Below, one piece after another: positions 1 to 8,394 of a DNA stretch of 22,896 bases. Each line of letters opens with the position of its first letter. The stretch's first letter is position 1. The notes beneath the pieces were generated by a model. The model saw nothing but the letters and a program-made list of their open reading frames with translations, was not told the origin of the DNA and did no database searches. This DNA is from Gemmatimonadota bacterium (lineage in GTDB: Bacteria > 4572-55 > J002), in NCBI GenBank assembly GCA_003697105.1, contig RFFQ01000076.1:1-22896 (forward strand). Reading direction: 5' to 3'. A program made the translations under genes and the position numbers.

Positions 1-120
1 CGCATTGCAACGTCTCTACGGAATTCCACCGCATTGCAACGTCTCTACGGAATTCCACCGCATTGCAACGTCTCTACGGAATCCCACCGCATTGCAACGT
101 CTCTACGGAATCCCACCGCA
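1..120. repeat. 29-bp tandem repeat array, four copies, truncated by window edge
   Basis: Four head-to-tail copies begin at 1, 30, 59 and 88, with a 4-base start of a fifth at 117. The unit begins CGCATTGCAACGTCTCTACG and ends in GGAATTCCAC or GGAATCCCAC. Copies 1 and 2 have GAATTCC and copies 3 and 4 have GAATCCC; the rest is identical. There are no spacers between copies, so this is not a CRISPR array. The array may continue to the left. An ORF that crosses it is only a by-product of the 29-bp period and is not called as a gene. Confidence 0.95.
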
Positions 121-337
121 AGGTGCGGGAGCGAATTTTTGAAATGGTATATCGGGATTTGCTGGAGAAATCAAATTGATCTGTTGACCAAAGGCAGGTT
201 CAAAAAATATCTTTTAAATTTACCTTGACGAACCTTGTCATTTCGTTATTTTACGCCTACCCATTTTCCTTCCCCTGAAACCCCCTTGTACCCCGATTCT
301 CTTTTTGTTCCCGTTTTCAGATTGATGGAGGTTTTCT
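121..337. other. Intergenic leader between the repeat array and the C25 peptidase gene
   Basis: No gene is supported here. The stretch opens with a small inverted repeat (CCGCA-AGG-TGCGG, 116-128) next to the last repeat unit. It becomes AT-rich from about 160 and holds a plausible promoter at 225-252. The ribosome binding site TGGAGGT (326-332) belongs to the gene starting at 338. Confidence 0.6.
225..252 (+). promoter_or_regulatory. Putative sigma-70 promoter of the C25 peptidase gene
   Basis: TTGACG (225-230) is followed by a 16-bp spacer and TATTTT (247-252). It lies about 85 bp upstream of the ATG at 338. The -10 box is weaker than those of the other promoters in this window. Confidence 0.5.
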
Positions 338-3300
338 ATGCGCTCGCGGCATTTTTTGGCGTTTTTTTTGCTGATTATCCCTAGCCTTGCCCTCGCGGAT
401 TGGTTGCCCATTTACAGTGAAACACCAGCGCCACCGGTGACACTTGTTCCGCATTCGGATTTGGATAGCACCCGCATCGAAGTTGATATGAGCGGGGTGG
501 AGATCGGTGAATTTAATTTTTTTGGAGAGATTTACACCACCTTGACCATTCCTCAAACGGCGCGGCTTGCCCAAACCGGTGCCCCAGATGTTCCGATGAT
601 CTCCTTTTGGGTGGTGTTGCCCCCCCGTGCGGAGTACACCGTGACGGTTTCTCCCGGCGATTACCAATCCCTTGACGAGGTGAACATTCTGCCCTATTCC
701 GCCGATCCAGACTTCCGCTTTGAAGATTTTACCATCTACAACACCAATGCGTTTTTCCCGGATAATATACTGCGGGTGGGTGCTCCGGTGGTTTTTCGTG
801 ATGTACGCTATCTACCGGTGCAACTCATACCCATCCAAGCCAACCCCGTGACCGAGGAAGCGCGAATTTATGAGAATATCACCTTGCACGTGCAGACCAG
901 CGGCACCAATGGACTCAATCCCAAAACGCTCGCCTCCATACCCAATCGATTGTATGACGCGTATTACCAGCGACGTTTTATCAACTACAACGAAATTCGC
1001 GATGACCTTTTCCCCGATTTAATCGATCCCGATCCGGTTACCCGGCTATTGATCATCACGCCAGATGATCTTGCCCCCGCCCTGACCGATCTGGTGACAT
1101 GGAAAAACCGCAAAGGAATCCGTACGGAAGTTGCCACCCTTTCTGAAACCGGCACGATGGGCATTCAGATTAAAGGATACATTCAGGGATTGTATGATAA
1201 TATAGAAACGCGCCCAGATTATCTCCTGCTTATCGGCGATCACAATGTCCTCAATGGGTGGTACACCCCTGCCGGAGATGGGCAAGCCTATCTCTCGGAC
1301 AATCCGTATGCCTATTTAGAAGGGCAGGATGACCGCATGGATATGTTTGTGGGACGGTTGCCGGCGTTACCGTCGGTGTTGTCGGTACGTAATATGGTCA
1401 ATCGGGTATTACTTTACGAGCAAGTACCCGTCATTGATGAAAGTGATTGGCAAAAAAGTGCGACCCTCATCTGCTATCAGGAATCGTCAATGCCCACCAA
1501 AAATTACATTGCTGATGAACTGTGGGCAGACATCGGGCAATTTGATCAGATTGATCGCTTTTATGAGTCCTTTCAGGGTAATGAGGTGATCGCTTTGCTC
1601 AATACGGAGGGGCGGAATTTTCTTAATTACCGGGGTATTATTGATGATTATGATCTCTACCCGGAACTCATTAACCCGCAAGGGAAATTTCCCTTTTTAA
1701 GTTGGATTACCTGCGGTACATGCGATTACGCTACGGGGGATTTTTGCGTGCAATGGTTACGCGATGGCAGTGCCAATGATCCGGAAGGCGCGATTGGGGT
1801 CATTGGCGGTTCGCAACTCACATTTCCGCCGGAATATGCCCGCCGCCGCGATGCTCTGGACAAAGGCGTTTACGAAGGATTGTTTTTAGCAGAGCGGCAC
1901 ACGATGGGAGAAATGATCCTGTGGGGCAAAGATAACGTCCTGCTGGAATATCCGTTGCCGAATGATTTCTATACTCGTGATACCTATGATCATTTCTCGC
2001 TCATGGGTGACCCGACGGTCTCCCTTTGGACGGATGTTCCACAAGTGCTCACGGTTGAACACGAAACCGGCATTCCATTTGGGGTCTATGATGTGCCGGT
2101 AACGGTGACCAATTCCGAGGGGGAACCTGTGCCGGGTGCCCGGGTGACCATCTCCGGTTTGGAATTTGATGATGAAGCCCACTTCACCGCCTTTACGGAT
2201 GAGAGCGGTACGGCAATTGTGCAGACGAATTTGCGGGAGGTGGGGTATTATCATCTGGTAGTGACCGCGCCAAATGCGATACCGTATCAATTTGATGAAC
2301 TGGACGCGGTGCCCGGCATGGCTATTGAGGGGACCGTCATCCACGCGGAGAGTGGTGACCCTTTGGCGGCAACCGTCTATGTGACGGAGGGATTTTCCAC
2401 CACCGCAGACCCCGAAACCGGTTTTTACCGCTTGTTTATTGCAGAACCGGGCACTTACCGGGTTCATGCCGAATTGTGGGGATACACCCCGGCAGTGTCT
2501 GAGGAATTTACCATTGCCGAGGATGAGACGCTGACCGTCGATCTTACGTTGGAATCCTTCCCTACCGGCACGTTGCGGGGCTATGTCACGGATATGAACG
2601 ATTTTCCCATCGAGGGAGCGACAGTGCACATTTTACAAGAAGTTGAATTGCCTGACCTCATCACCGATGAAAATGGTTACTACGAAGTTGATCTACCCGG
2701 TTCCTATGCTTATTTGATAACGATTGAAGCGGAAAACCGGCTGCCCCGGGTGACCCTCATTGAATTGCCTATCGGAGAGACCGTTGATCTCAATGTTCAA
2801 CTGGCGGTCTATCAGGATTTTGAAGCGGGTGACGGTGGTTTTTACGAAACGCCCAATCGGGATTGGGAATACGGCGAACCGACCGCTGAATTTGGTCCAG
2901 AAGCGGCGCACTCGGGGCAACAGGTGTGGGGCACTGTGCTGGACGGTCCCTACAATCGAAGCCGGCAGTCCCTGCTATATACCCCCAATTATTATTTCCC
3001 CGATGATGATCAGATAGAATTTCATCTTTTATTTTATCAGTGGTATCTGACCAACGCCGGTTGGGACGGCGGGCAGATGCAAATCAGCACAGACGCCGGC
3101 GAAACGTGGGAACTTATTTATCCTGAAGGTGGGTACCCGGATGAGACGGTGGTGGGGCTTTCTGCGCAGGCAGGCTACACCGGCACCAGTGACGGTTGGG
3201 AAGAGGCTCGGTTTAATTTGGCAGATTATGTGGAACAATGGGTGACACTCCGTTTTCGGTTTGGGGCGACGAACAGCCAGCAACGGTTCCCCGGTTGGTA

Positions 3301-3658
3301 TATTGATGATGTGGTGATTTACGGGCGTGATTTTGAAGTCAGTGCCGACCTTTCCGGTTACCAACCGGAAATCCCCGCCAAGGTGGTATTGGCTCAAAAC
3401 GCGCCCAATCCGTTTAATCCGTTCACGACGATCCAGTACCAGCTACCAGACCGTCAGGCCGTCCGTTTGAATATTTACGATGTGCAAGGACGGCTCATCA
3501 CCACATTAGTTGACCAGACACAACCCGCCGGAACGTACCAGCTTGTTTGGAATGGCACCGATGCCCAAGGTCAGGCGGTTCGTTCGGGAGTCTATTTTTA
3601 CCGGTTGGATACCTCATCCGGTTTCCGCGCGAGGAAATCGATGGTTTTGCTCAAATAA
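338..3658 (+). CDS. Secreted C25 (gingipain-like) peptidase-family protein with type IX-type C-terminal domain
   Basis: A 1106-residue exported protein. The order is a signal peptide (1-20, cut after ALA), a propeptide-like beta region (about 40-220), a C25 peptidase-type region (about 230-570, ending with the family-typical HFSLMGDPTVSLW), and an Ig-like domain (about 573-655). Two carboxypeptidase-regulatory-like domains follow (about 660-740 and 745-820), then a jelly-roll-like domain (about 825-1000) and a FlgD-like sorting domain with NPFNP at 1024-1028. The nucleophile region is ITCGTC...TGDFC (Cys459, Cys462, Cys470). The Gly-His-Gly normally preceding it is replaced by YRGII (431-435), so classical gingipain catalysis is doubtful. 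The start is set by TGGAGGT six bases before the ATG. Likely role: a cell-surface or secreted protein, proteolytic or a degenerate relative. The family call is firm; activity is uncertain. Confidence 0.85.
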   Translation: MRSRHFLAFFLLIIPSLALADWLPIYSETPAPPVTLVPHSDLDSTRIEVDMSGVEIGEFNFFGEIYTTLTIPQTARLAQTGAPDVPMISFWVVLPPRAEYTVTVSPGDYQSLDEVNILPYSADPDFRFEDFTIYNTNAFFPDNILRVGAPVVFRDVRYLPVQLIPIQANPVTEEARIYENITLHVQTSGTNGLNPKTLASIPNRLYDAYYQRRFINYNEIRDDLFPDLIDPDPVTRLLIITPDDLAPALTDLVTWKNRKGIRTEVATLSETGTMGIQIKGYIQGLYDNIETRPDYLLLIGDHNVLNGWYTPAGDGQAYLSDNPYAYLEGQDDRMDMFVGRLPALPSVLSVRNMVNRVLLYEQVPVIDESDWQKSATLICYQESSMPTKNYIADELWADIGQFDQIDRFYESFQGNEVIALLNTEGRNFLNYRGIIDDYDLYPELINPQGKFPFLSWITCGTCDYATGDFCVQWLRDGSANDPEGAIGVIGGSQLTFPPEYARRRDALDKGVYEGLFLAERHTMGEMILWGKDNVLLEYPLPNDFYTRDTYDHFSLMGDPTVSLWTDVPQVLTVEHETGIPFGVYDVPVTVTNSEGEPVPGARVTISGLEFDDEAHFTAFTDESGTAIVQTNLREVGYYHLVVTAPNAIPYQFDELDAVPGMAIEGTVIHAESGDPLAATVYVTEGFSTTADPETGFYRLFIAEPGTYRVHAELWGYTPAVSEEFTIAEDETLTVDLTLESFPTGTLRGYVTDMNDFPIEGATVHILQEVELPDLITDENGYYEVDLPGSYAYLITIEAENRLPRVTLIELPIGETVDLNVQLAVYQDFEAGDGGFYETPNRDWEYGEPTAEFGPEAAHSGQQVWGTVLDGPYNRSRQSLLYTPNYYFPDDDQIEFHLLFYQWYLTNAGWDGGQMQISTDAGETWELIYPEGGYPDETVVGLSAQAGYTGTSDGWEEARFNLADYVEQWVTLRFRFGATNSQQRFPGWYIDDVVIYGRDFEVSADLSGYQPEIPAKVVLAQNAPNPFNPFTTIQYQLPDRQAVRLNIYDVQGRLITTLVDQTQPAGTYQLVWNGTDAQGQAVRSGVYFYRLDTSSGFRARKSMVLLK

Positions 3659-3684
3659 CTCTTGTTGGTGTTTATCTGAATCTT

Positions 3685-3722
3685 GCCTGTGAGCGATTTT
3701 TGGTGGCTCGCAGGCTTTTTTT
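3685..3722 (+). terminator. Rho-independent terminator of the C25 peptidase gene
   Basis: A 10-bp stem, GCCTGTGAGC (3685-3694) with GCTCGCAGGC (3706-3715), contains one G-U pair. It is followed by seven T (3716-3722), 27 bp after the stop codon. Confidence 0.92.
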
Positions 3723-3735
3723 GTATTGAGAGGGG

Positions 3736-4803
3736 TTAATCTGGGAAAAGTGATAGCTGATATGGCGTCACGCGGCGAAAGGCGGCGGTGGAGAGCGTGG
3801 ATGAGCCGTTTTGTACGGTGTTTTTGATACCGTGTTTTTTGCACGTGGTGTCAAACAACTGCTGGATTTGGCTGGCAAAAATACCGCTTCCCTTAAAACG
3901 CTCCCCAAATTCCGAACGGTTCAACTGCCCCTTCTTCATGGCACGAATCCGGTTGAGTACTTTTTCCCTCCGTTCCGGGAAATGTTCCGCTAACCACTGG
4001 CTGAATAACGTTTTCATACTAAACGGCAACCGCACGAGGATGTAAAAAGCGGATGTTGCACCCGCGTTGCTGGCGGCTTCAAGGATGCGGGGGATTTCAT
4101 GGTCGTTAATCGCCGGAATGATGGGCGCCACGGAGACACCCACCGGGATGCCGACTTGCGCTAATTTCGAGATGGTTTCCAGCTTTTTGTGCGGGGCTGT
4201 GGTACGTGGTTCTAGGATTTTAACCACGTGCGGGTCGAGGGTAGTGATGGATATTTTGACCGATACCGCATGGTATTTTGCTAGTTCTTGTAACAAGTCT
4301 ATGTCGCGGGTGATGAGTTGGTTTTTCGTGATCAAGGCGACCGGATTACGAAACTCCGCCAATACTTCCAAACACTGTCGAGTCAGTTTCAATTGGCGTT
4401 CAATGGGTTGGTAGGGGTCTGTTGCGCCGCTGAACAAGACCGGTTGGGGTTGCCATGTTTTGCGGCTGAGTTCCTGCCATAGCAGTTTTGGTGCGTCTTC
4501 TTTGACCAGAATTTTGGTCTCAAAGTCCAAACCGGGCGATAGTTCCAGATATTCATGGAAAGGGCGAGCGTAGCAATAAGCACAACCGTGTTCGCACCCC
4601 CGGTACGGGTTCACCGATGCACGAAATGGGATATCAGGACTATCATTCCAACTGATAATGGACCGGGTCTGATCCCGGAAATAGCGTGTGGGAGGTCGAT
4701 GTTCTTCATTTTTTACCCATTCCAGATATTCCGGATCGGGTTCGTATGTGATCTCTGTAAACCGGTGTGCTGGATTTTGAGAGAGTCCTCGTCCGGGAAT
4801 CAT
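3736..4803 (-). CDS. PA0069-family radical SAM protein (SplB-like)
   Basis: A 355-residue cytosolic iron-sulfur protein of the spore-photolyase-like radical SAM group (COG1533). The cluster-binding motif is C70-EHG-C74-AY-C77 in the context NPYRGCEHGCAYCYAR. The start MIPGRG, the segment VLFSGATDPYQPIER and the segment PVGVSVAPIIPAIND all match the PA0069 subfamily, whose substrate is unknown. It lacks any sign of being a true spore photolyase, and no sporulation genes are present. AGGAG stands just before the ATG on this strand. It starts 26 bp after the ABC permease stop, so the two are probably co-transcribed, although no functional link is obvious. Confidence 0.9.
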   Translation of the reverse strand: MIPGRGLSQNPAHRFTEITYEPDPEYLEWVKNEEHRPPTRYFRDQTRSIISWNDSPDIPFRASVNPYRGCEHGCAYCYARPFHEYLELSPGLDFETKILVKEDAPKLLWQELSRKTWQPQPVLFSGATDPYQPIERQLKLTRQCLEVLAEFRNPVALITKNQLITRDIDLLQELAKYHAVSVKISITTLDPHVVKILEPRTTAPHKKLETISKLAQVGIPVGVSVAPIIPAINDHEIPRILEAASNAGATSAFYILVRLPFSMKTLFSQWLAEHFPERREKVLNRIRAMKKGQLNRSEFGERFKGSGIFASQIQQLFDTTCKKHGIKNTVQNGSSTLSTAAFRRVTPYQLSLFPD

Positions 4804-4829
4804 GGTATTTCTCCTATCGTGTCGTTGTG

Positions 4830-6263
4830 CTAAAGCCCGCTCGGACGCTCCTTACCCTCTTTGAGCTCGATTTTTTCGCTTCTGAGTTTTATGACACGGA
4901 TAATCCCCGCAAAACAAAGGGTAAAGATGACTCCCGGCAGCCATAATTCTGGTGTTGTTTTTTCTTCGATCAGAATCAATAGGAGTGAATTTGCGGGGTT
5001 TAATTGGCTTAGGTAACTCAGAGCGGGTCCGGCAGTCAGCACGATTTTGAACCCTAGGATAAATAGGGTTGCCGCACAAACAAGACCTAGGGTAGCGGCG
5101 TAAAGTTGGCGGTGCCATGTTTTACGGGGGAGTTTTTTAAAAATCAACCCGGCGAGTTCACCGATGGTTTTCAACCACAGAAATAGGATGAGATGAATCA
5201 GGAAGATAATCGCCACCTGCGGTGGCGTTATGTCGTTTTCCCGAAGGGTGATCAGGTAAGCCGGTATGGTTGTGACCAACATGGCGATTTGAATCCATTG
5301 TAAGCCATAATTAAAGGAATCCGAAGGCGGGGACTTGGGCTTGAATATTTGTTCTAACCGGCTCATTTCACCCCATGGCGGACGGTAATATCCTAAATCA
5401 ATCAACGTTAATATGTTCAGTAAAAAGCTCCCGCCGATGGTGATTATCAGTAAGATTATTCCCTCAACATTTGGTCCTAAGGTGATTTGGAGGGCGATTA
5501 GGAAAAGCACGGAGGTAACGAGCGTTTGGATATACGAGAGGTACGGTTTTTCGCGATTATAAAATTTATTGGCGGCAATTGTGAGGAATAATCCTGTACC
5601 GGAAACGGCAATCAGTGGGGTTATCACGTAAAATGTGAGTATCTCGTTATAGGTACTCTGGTATATCATAATAAGCCAATACATGAAGAATGAAAGGAAC
5701 ATGCTCAAACCGATGGCATTACCATTTGCCTTTGTGGTTTGTACCGTCAAAACGGAGGCAAATAGCCCTAAACTGGTAAATAGGCTTGTGATGAGCAACA
5801 GTCCAAGCAGAGCTTGAGCGATATCCGCCGGCGAGATTCCCCCCATCATCACGCTCAAAAACATCAGGGGTAAGGTGGTGAGTACCATCAATAGGGTAAA
5901 TGCGGTTTGTCCGGTTAAATGCCCCAGCATGAATTGAAGTGGGGTCAACGGGGTGAGTTGTAACATCTCCAGAGTTTGTTTTTCCCGTTCGGCGGTGACG
6001 GAACTGGCGGTGGAGAGGGGAGAGAGCACTAACACCAGCAGACCTTCTGTGACCATCAATGCAAAAAAAGTTAATTGTCCCAGTTCCGTCATTTGGTAGT
6101 GGGGCTGGTTCCCTTTCCAATTGGGGTGATTGAGGGCAAAGACGATCATCCAGATGGCACAGATGATACTTAGAAATGTCAGGAGTGTCCAGAGAGACTT
6201 TGCGCCCCGTAGTCGAGAGCGGATGAGGTGCTGGTAAACCGGATTTTCTAACCAGAATTTCAT
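4830..6263 (-). CDS. ABC-2 type transporter permease
   Basis: An inner-membrane protein of 478 residues with roughly 12 hydrophobic segments. The N-terminus MKFWLENPVYQHLIRSRLRG is the usual cytoplasmic opening (NP...R.R.R) of ABC-2 permeases. The motif TAEREKQTLEMLQLTPLTP is the conserved cytoplasmic helix thought to touch the ATPase. I chose the ATG at 6263, with AAGGA about 9 bases upstream; an in-frame start at 6314 would add 17 residues without a good ribosome site. No ATPase gene lies beside it: rpsT is divergent on one side and a radical SAM gene follows on the other. The partner ATPase must be elsewhere, and the substrate is unknown. Confidence 0.85.
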   Translation of the reverse strand: MKFWLENPVYQHLIRSRLRGAKSLWTLLTFLSIICAIWMIVFALNHPNWKGNQPHYQMTELGQLTFFALMVTEGLLVLVLSPLSTASSVTAEREKQTLEMLQLTPLTPLQFMLGHLTGQTAFTLLMVLTTLPLMFLSVMMGGISPADIAQALLGLLLITSLFTSLGLFASVLTVQTTKANGNAIGLSMFLSFFMYWLIMIYQSTYNEILTFYVITPLIAVSGTGLFLTIAANKFYNREKPYLSYIQTLVTSVLFLIALQITLGPNVEGIILLIITIGGSFLLNILTLIDLGYYRPPWGEMSRLEQIFKPKSPPSDSFNYGLQWIQIAMLVTTIPAYLITLRENDITPPQVAIIFLIHLILFLWLKTIGELAGLIFKKLPRKTWHRQLYAATLGLVCAATLFILGFKIVLTAGPALSYLSQLNPANSLLLILIEEKTTPELWLPGVIFTLCFAGIIRVIKLRSEKIELKEGKERPSGL

Positions 6264-6276
6264 AGGGAAAAAGTCC

Positions 6277-6305
6277 TTGACAGGGGTTTTGATTCGCGTT
6301 ATTAT
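6277..6305 (+). promoter_or_regulatory. Sigma-70 promoter of rpsT
   Basis: TTGACA (6277-6282), a 17-bp spacer, then TATTAT (6300-6305). Transcription would start near 6312, giving a leader of about 54 nt. The -35 box lies just inside the leader of the divergent permease gene. Confidence 0.8.
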
Positions 6306-6365
6306 TAGCGCCAATTTTGGCTGAATCAGTATTTTAAGTTACTTATCGCAGGAGTTCAGACGGCT

Positions 6366-6620
6366 ATGCCTCACCACAAATCCGCAATTAAACGTGTTCG
6401 TCAAAGTAAGAAGCGCCGGGAGCGTAACCGGATGGAGCGTTCCGCTGTTCGCACGGCGATTAAAGCTGTGCGCAAGGCGACCACCAAAGAAGATGCTCTG
6501 AACGCGCTACCGCGAGCATATTCCGTTTTGGATAAAGCGGTCAAGCGCAATTTGATCCATGCTAATACGGCGGCGCGGCATAAATCTCGCCTGACGCGGT
6601 ATGTCGAAAAGCTTGGTTAG
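6366..6620 (+). CDS. rpsT: 30S ribosomal protein S20
   Basis: An 84-residue, very basic protein of normal bS20 length. The start MPHHKSAIKRVRQSKKRRER and the later segment VLDKAVKRNLIHANTAARHKSRL are family hallmarks. It binds 16S rRNA as a primary assembly protein of the small subunit. AGGAG (6350-6354) lies 11 bases before the ATG, a somewhat long spacing. The gene is monocistronic, with its own promoter and a strong terminator. Confidence 0.98.
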   Translation: MPHHKSAIKRVRQSKKRRERNRMERSAVRTAIKAVRKATTKEDALNALPRAYSVLDKAVKRNLIHANTAARHKSRLTRYVEKLG

Positions 6621-6646
6621 CTCCCTATGTGTTATTGATTGGCTTC

Positions 6647-6679
6647 AAATCCGGTTTCGTATCCGAAATCGGATTTTTT
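6647..6679 (+). terminator. Rho-independent terminator of rpsT
   Basis: AAATCCGGTTTCG (6647-6659) pairs with CGAAATCGGATTT (6664-6676) around a TATC loop. The 13-bp stem has one G-U pair and runs into six T. Confidence 0.93.
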
Positions 6680-6754
6680 ATTGGCATGGGCTAACTTAGT
6701 ATTTCCTTTCGGGGGAATCAACCCCTTTTCGGGTTTGTCGTGTCAAAAAATAGC

Positions 6755-6783
6755 TTGACAGTGCCTTGGATTTCGGATAGTAT
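6755..6783 (+). promoter_or_regulatory. Sigma-70 promoter of the TPR lipoprotein gene
   Basis: TTGACA (6755-6760), a 17-bp spacer, then TAGTAT (6778-6783). The start point would be near 6790, about 64 nt before the ATG at 6854. TGTCAA at 6741-6746 makes an inverted repeat with the -35 box. Confidence 0.78.
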
Positions 6784-6853
6784 CGTCACTGTCTTTGTCT
6801 AATTTTATTATTTTTCGTTGTTTCCTATTTTTATCGATTCAAAGGAGGTTTCA

Positions 6854-8113
6854 ATGAAACGCCATGTGGTCGTGTTTTCCGGTTTAGTTTTTGTTATGGC
6901 GGTTTTTTGGGCGTGTGGCGGCTCTGCTTTTCTGACCGGAGCTAAAGTCGCTTTGCAGGAAAATCCACCAAATTATGAACGGGCGCTGAAGAATCTGGAA
7001 AAGGCGGAACAGCAGACCCCTGATGATTATGAAGTGCATAAACTGTTGGCAGAGGTCTATTTCCGGCGTCCGGCAGTGGGAGATGCCGGTAAAACCGCGG
7101 ATTATGAAAAGGCAGAACAAGCGTTTGCTCGGGCAGCAGAACTTGCACCGCCGGAAAAGAAAACGGATATTGCCAAAGCTCGTTTTGCCGTTGCCCAGCG
7201 GTTATTGGCGGCACAAAATTTTGAAGCCGCTTTGCGCGTCATTGAAAATGTTGATGTCACGTGGGAAGCCGATCCGGGTGAGTATTATAATGTCGGCTTG
7301 TTGTATCTGAGTTTAGCCCAAGAACAAGATGATGACGCCGTTAAGCAAAGTTATATTGATAAATCTTGTGGGGCATTCCAAAAGGGTGTCGATCAGGTTG
7401 AGCCTAAGGTACAAGCATTTATGAAGAACGCCCAGCGCGATCCGGATGCAGAAAAAGAGCTAAAGGATATGGCAGCTCAACTGTGGAGCGGGTTGGGTCA
7501 ATGTAAAATTGCGAAAGGTGAACTCGATAATGCTATCGCTGCTTATGAAAAAGCCATTGCCTATTCCCCAGATAATGAGATGTATGGGAAGACCATGAAG
7601 AGTTTACAAGCCAATAAAGGTGATGAGCTTATTGAAGCCGGTAAGTGCGATGAAGCTATTGCGTTTTATGATGGTCTCCTTGCCGAAGACCCGCAAAATG
7701 TGGATATTCTTTATTATAAGGGGAAAGCGCATTTGTGTGCCGATGACTTTCCGAGTGCCAAAGCGGCGTTTGATCAGGCGGTGGCGTTGGCTCCGGATGA
7801 TTTAATGCTTTTGGGCGACCTCTCTAATATTTATATTCAGGAAAAGAAGTATGAAGCCGCCCGCGATGTGACACTCAAATTAAAAGAGCAGAAGCCCGAT
7901 GAACCGGCAATTATCTTCAATTTGGGGCTTATTTGCAGTTATGCAAAAGATTGGCAATGCGTTGTAGATAACATGAGCCAATATTTAAGCATGATTGATA
8001 AGGATGATTGCGATGCGCATGATTTTATGGCGGCGGCTTACCGCCAATTAGGTCAGGATGATGAAGCCGTAACTGCCGCCCAAAAAGCGGCAGATTGCCG
8101 TGAAGCACAATAG
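6854..8113 (+). CDS. Cysteine-rich TPR-repeat lipoprotein
   Basis: A 419-residue probable lipoprotein. The start is the ATG at 6854, preceded by AAAGGAGG (6841-6848); an upstream in-frame codon at 6818 lies inside the leader and has no ribosome site. The N-terminus is a hydrophobic segment followed by WAC with Cys21 as the likely lipidation site; Phe at -3 and Trp at -2 are unusual for a lipobox. The rest is helical, with TPR-type units such as ALKNLEKAEQQTPDDYEVHK, ELDNAIAAYEKAIAYSPDN and AKAAFDQAVALAPDDLMLLG. Eight further cysteines are spread over the protein, which is high for an exported TPR protein. It is probably a scaffold in the cell envelope; partners are unknown. It has its own promoter and terminator. 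Confidence 0.85.
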   Translation: MKRHVVVFSGLVFVMAVFWACGGSAFLTGAKVALQENPPNYERALKNLEKAEQQTPDDYEVHKLLAEVYFRRPAVGDAGKTADYEKAEQAFARAAELAPPEKKTDIAKARFAVAQRLLAAQNFEAALRVIENVDVTWEADPGEYYNVGLLYLSLAQEQDDDAVKQSYIDKSCGAFQKGVDQVEPKVQAFMKNAQRDPDAEKELKDMAAQLWSGLGQCKIAKGELDNAIAAYEKAIAYSPDNEMYGKTMKSLQANKGDELIEAGKCDEAIAFYDGLLAEDPQNVDILYYKGKAHLCADDFPSAKAAFDQAVALAPDDLMLLGDLSNIYIQEKKYEAARDVTLKLKEQKPDEPAIIFNLGLICSYAKDWQCVVDNMSQYLSMIDKDDCDAHDFMAAAYRQLGQDDEAVTAAQKAADCREAQ

Positions 8114-8144
8114 ATTAATGTTGAAACCGGTTTGTTCAAATGGG

Positions 8145-8182
8145 ACAGAGGTTTATCCGTGAGGGTAAACCTCTGTTTTTTT
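8145..8182 (+). terminator. Rho-independent terminator of the TPR lipoprotein gene
   Basis: A 14-bp stem, ACAGAGGTTTATCC (8145-8158) with GGGTAAACCTCTGT (8163-8176), is closed by a GTGA tetraloop of the GNRA type and followed by T to 8182. One G-U pair. Confidence 0.95.
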
Positions 8183-8249
8183 GGCAAAACCTCTGATTAA
8201 TAGCGCTTTTCCTGAGCGTTTTACTGCTTCCAACGTCTCAAAAAAACAG

Positions 8250-8278
8250 TTGACAAGCATTCACCTTTATTGTACAAT
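8250..8278 (+). promoter_or_regulatory. Sigma-70 promoter of the TonB-dependent receptor operon
   Basis: TTGACA (8250-8255), a 17-bp spacer, then TACAAT (8273-8278), with TG directly before the -10 box. The leader to the ATG at 8395 would be about 110 nt; I recognise no riboswitch in it. Confidence 0.85.
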
Positions 8279-8394
8279 GCAAAACGCTTCTGGTTGATAT
8301 TGTTAGGTTTGGAAACAGAACGGTATATCATTTTCTGAAAAATCAACGTCATTATTTAAAGCTTTTACTGCCTTCAAGGGAAAGGGGATACTTC

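Noticed and set aside
1-120. Possible CRISPR array
   Set aside because: The 29-bp units abut directly with no spacer sequence and no cas genes are present.
34-228. Short ORF running through the tandem repeats
   Set aside because: It has no ribosome site, its start is codon-shifted inside a 29-bp repeat whose period is not a multiple of three, and it overlaps the likely promoter.
1886-2629. Long minus-strand ORF of 247 codons inside the C25 peptidase gene
   Set aside because: It is fully inside a gene with clear domains, has no recognisable motif or ribosome site, and looks like a codon-bias shadow.
3736-4803. Spore photolyase
   Set aside because: The N-terminus and internal motifs fit the PA0069 group, and nothing in the window suggests sporulation or DNA repair.
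6310-6321. GCCAATTTTGGC near-palindrome at the rpsT start point, possible operator
   Set aside because: Only five paired bases per arm; expected by chance at this length, and S20 regulation is normally translational.
6741-6760. TGTCAA and TTGACA inverted repeat at the TPR gene promoter, possible operator
   Set aside because: One arm is the -35 box itself and the arms are only six bases, so regulation cannot be argued.
8285-8394. Possible riboswitch in the 110-nt receptor leader, for example cobalamin
   Set aside because: I find no conserved B12-box-like or other riboswitch core and no strong hairpin before the ribosome site.
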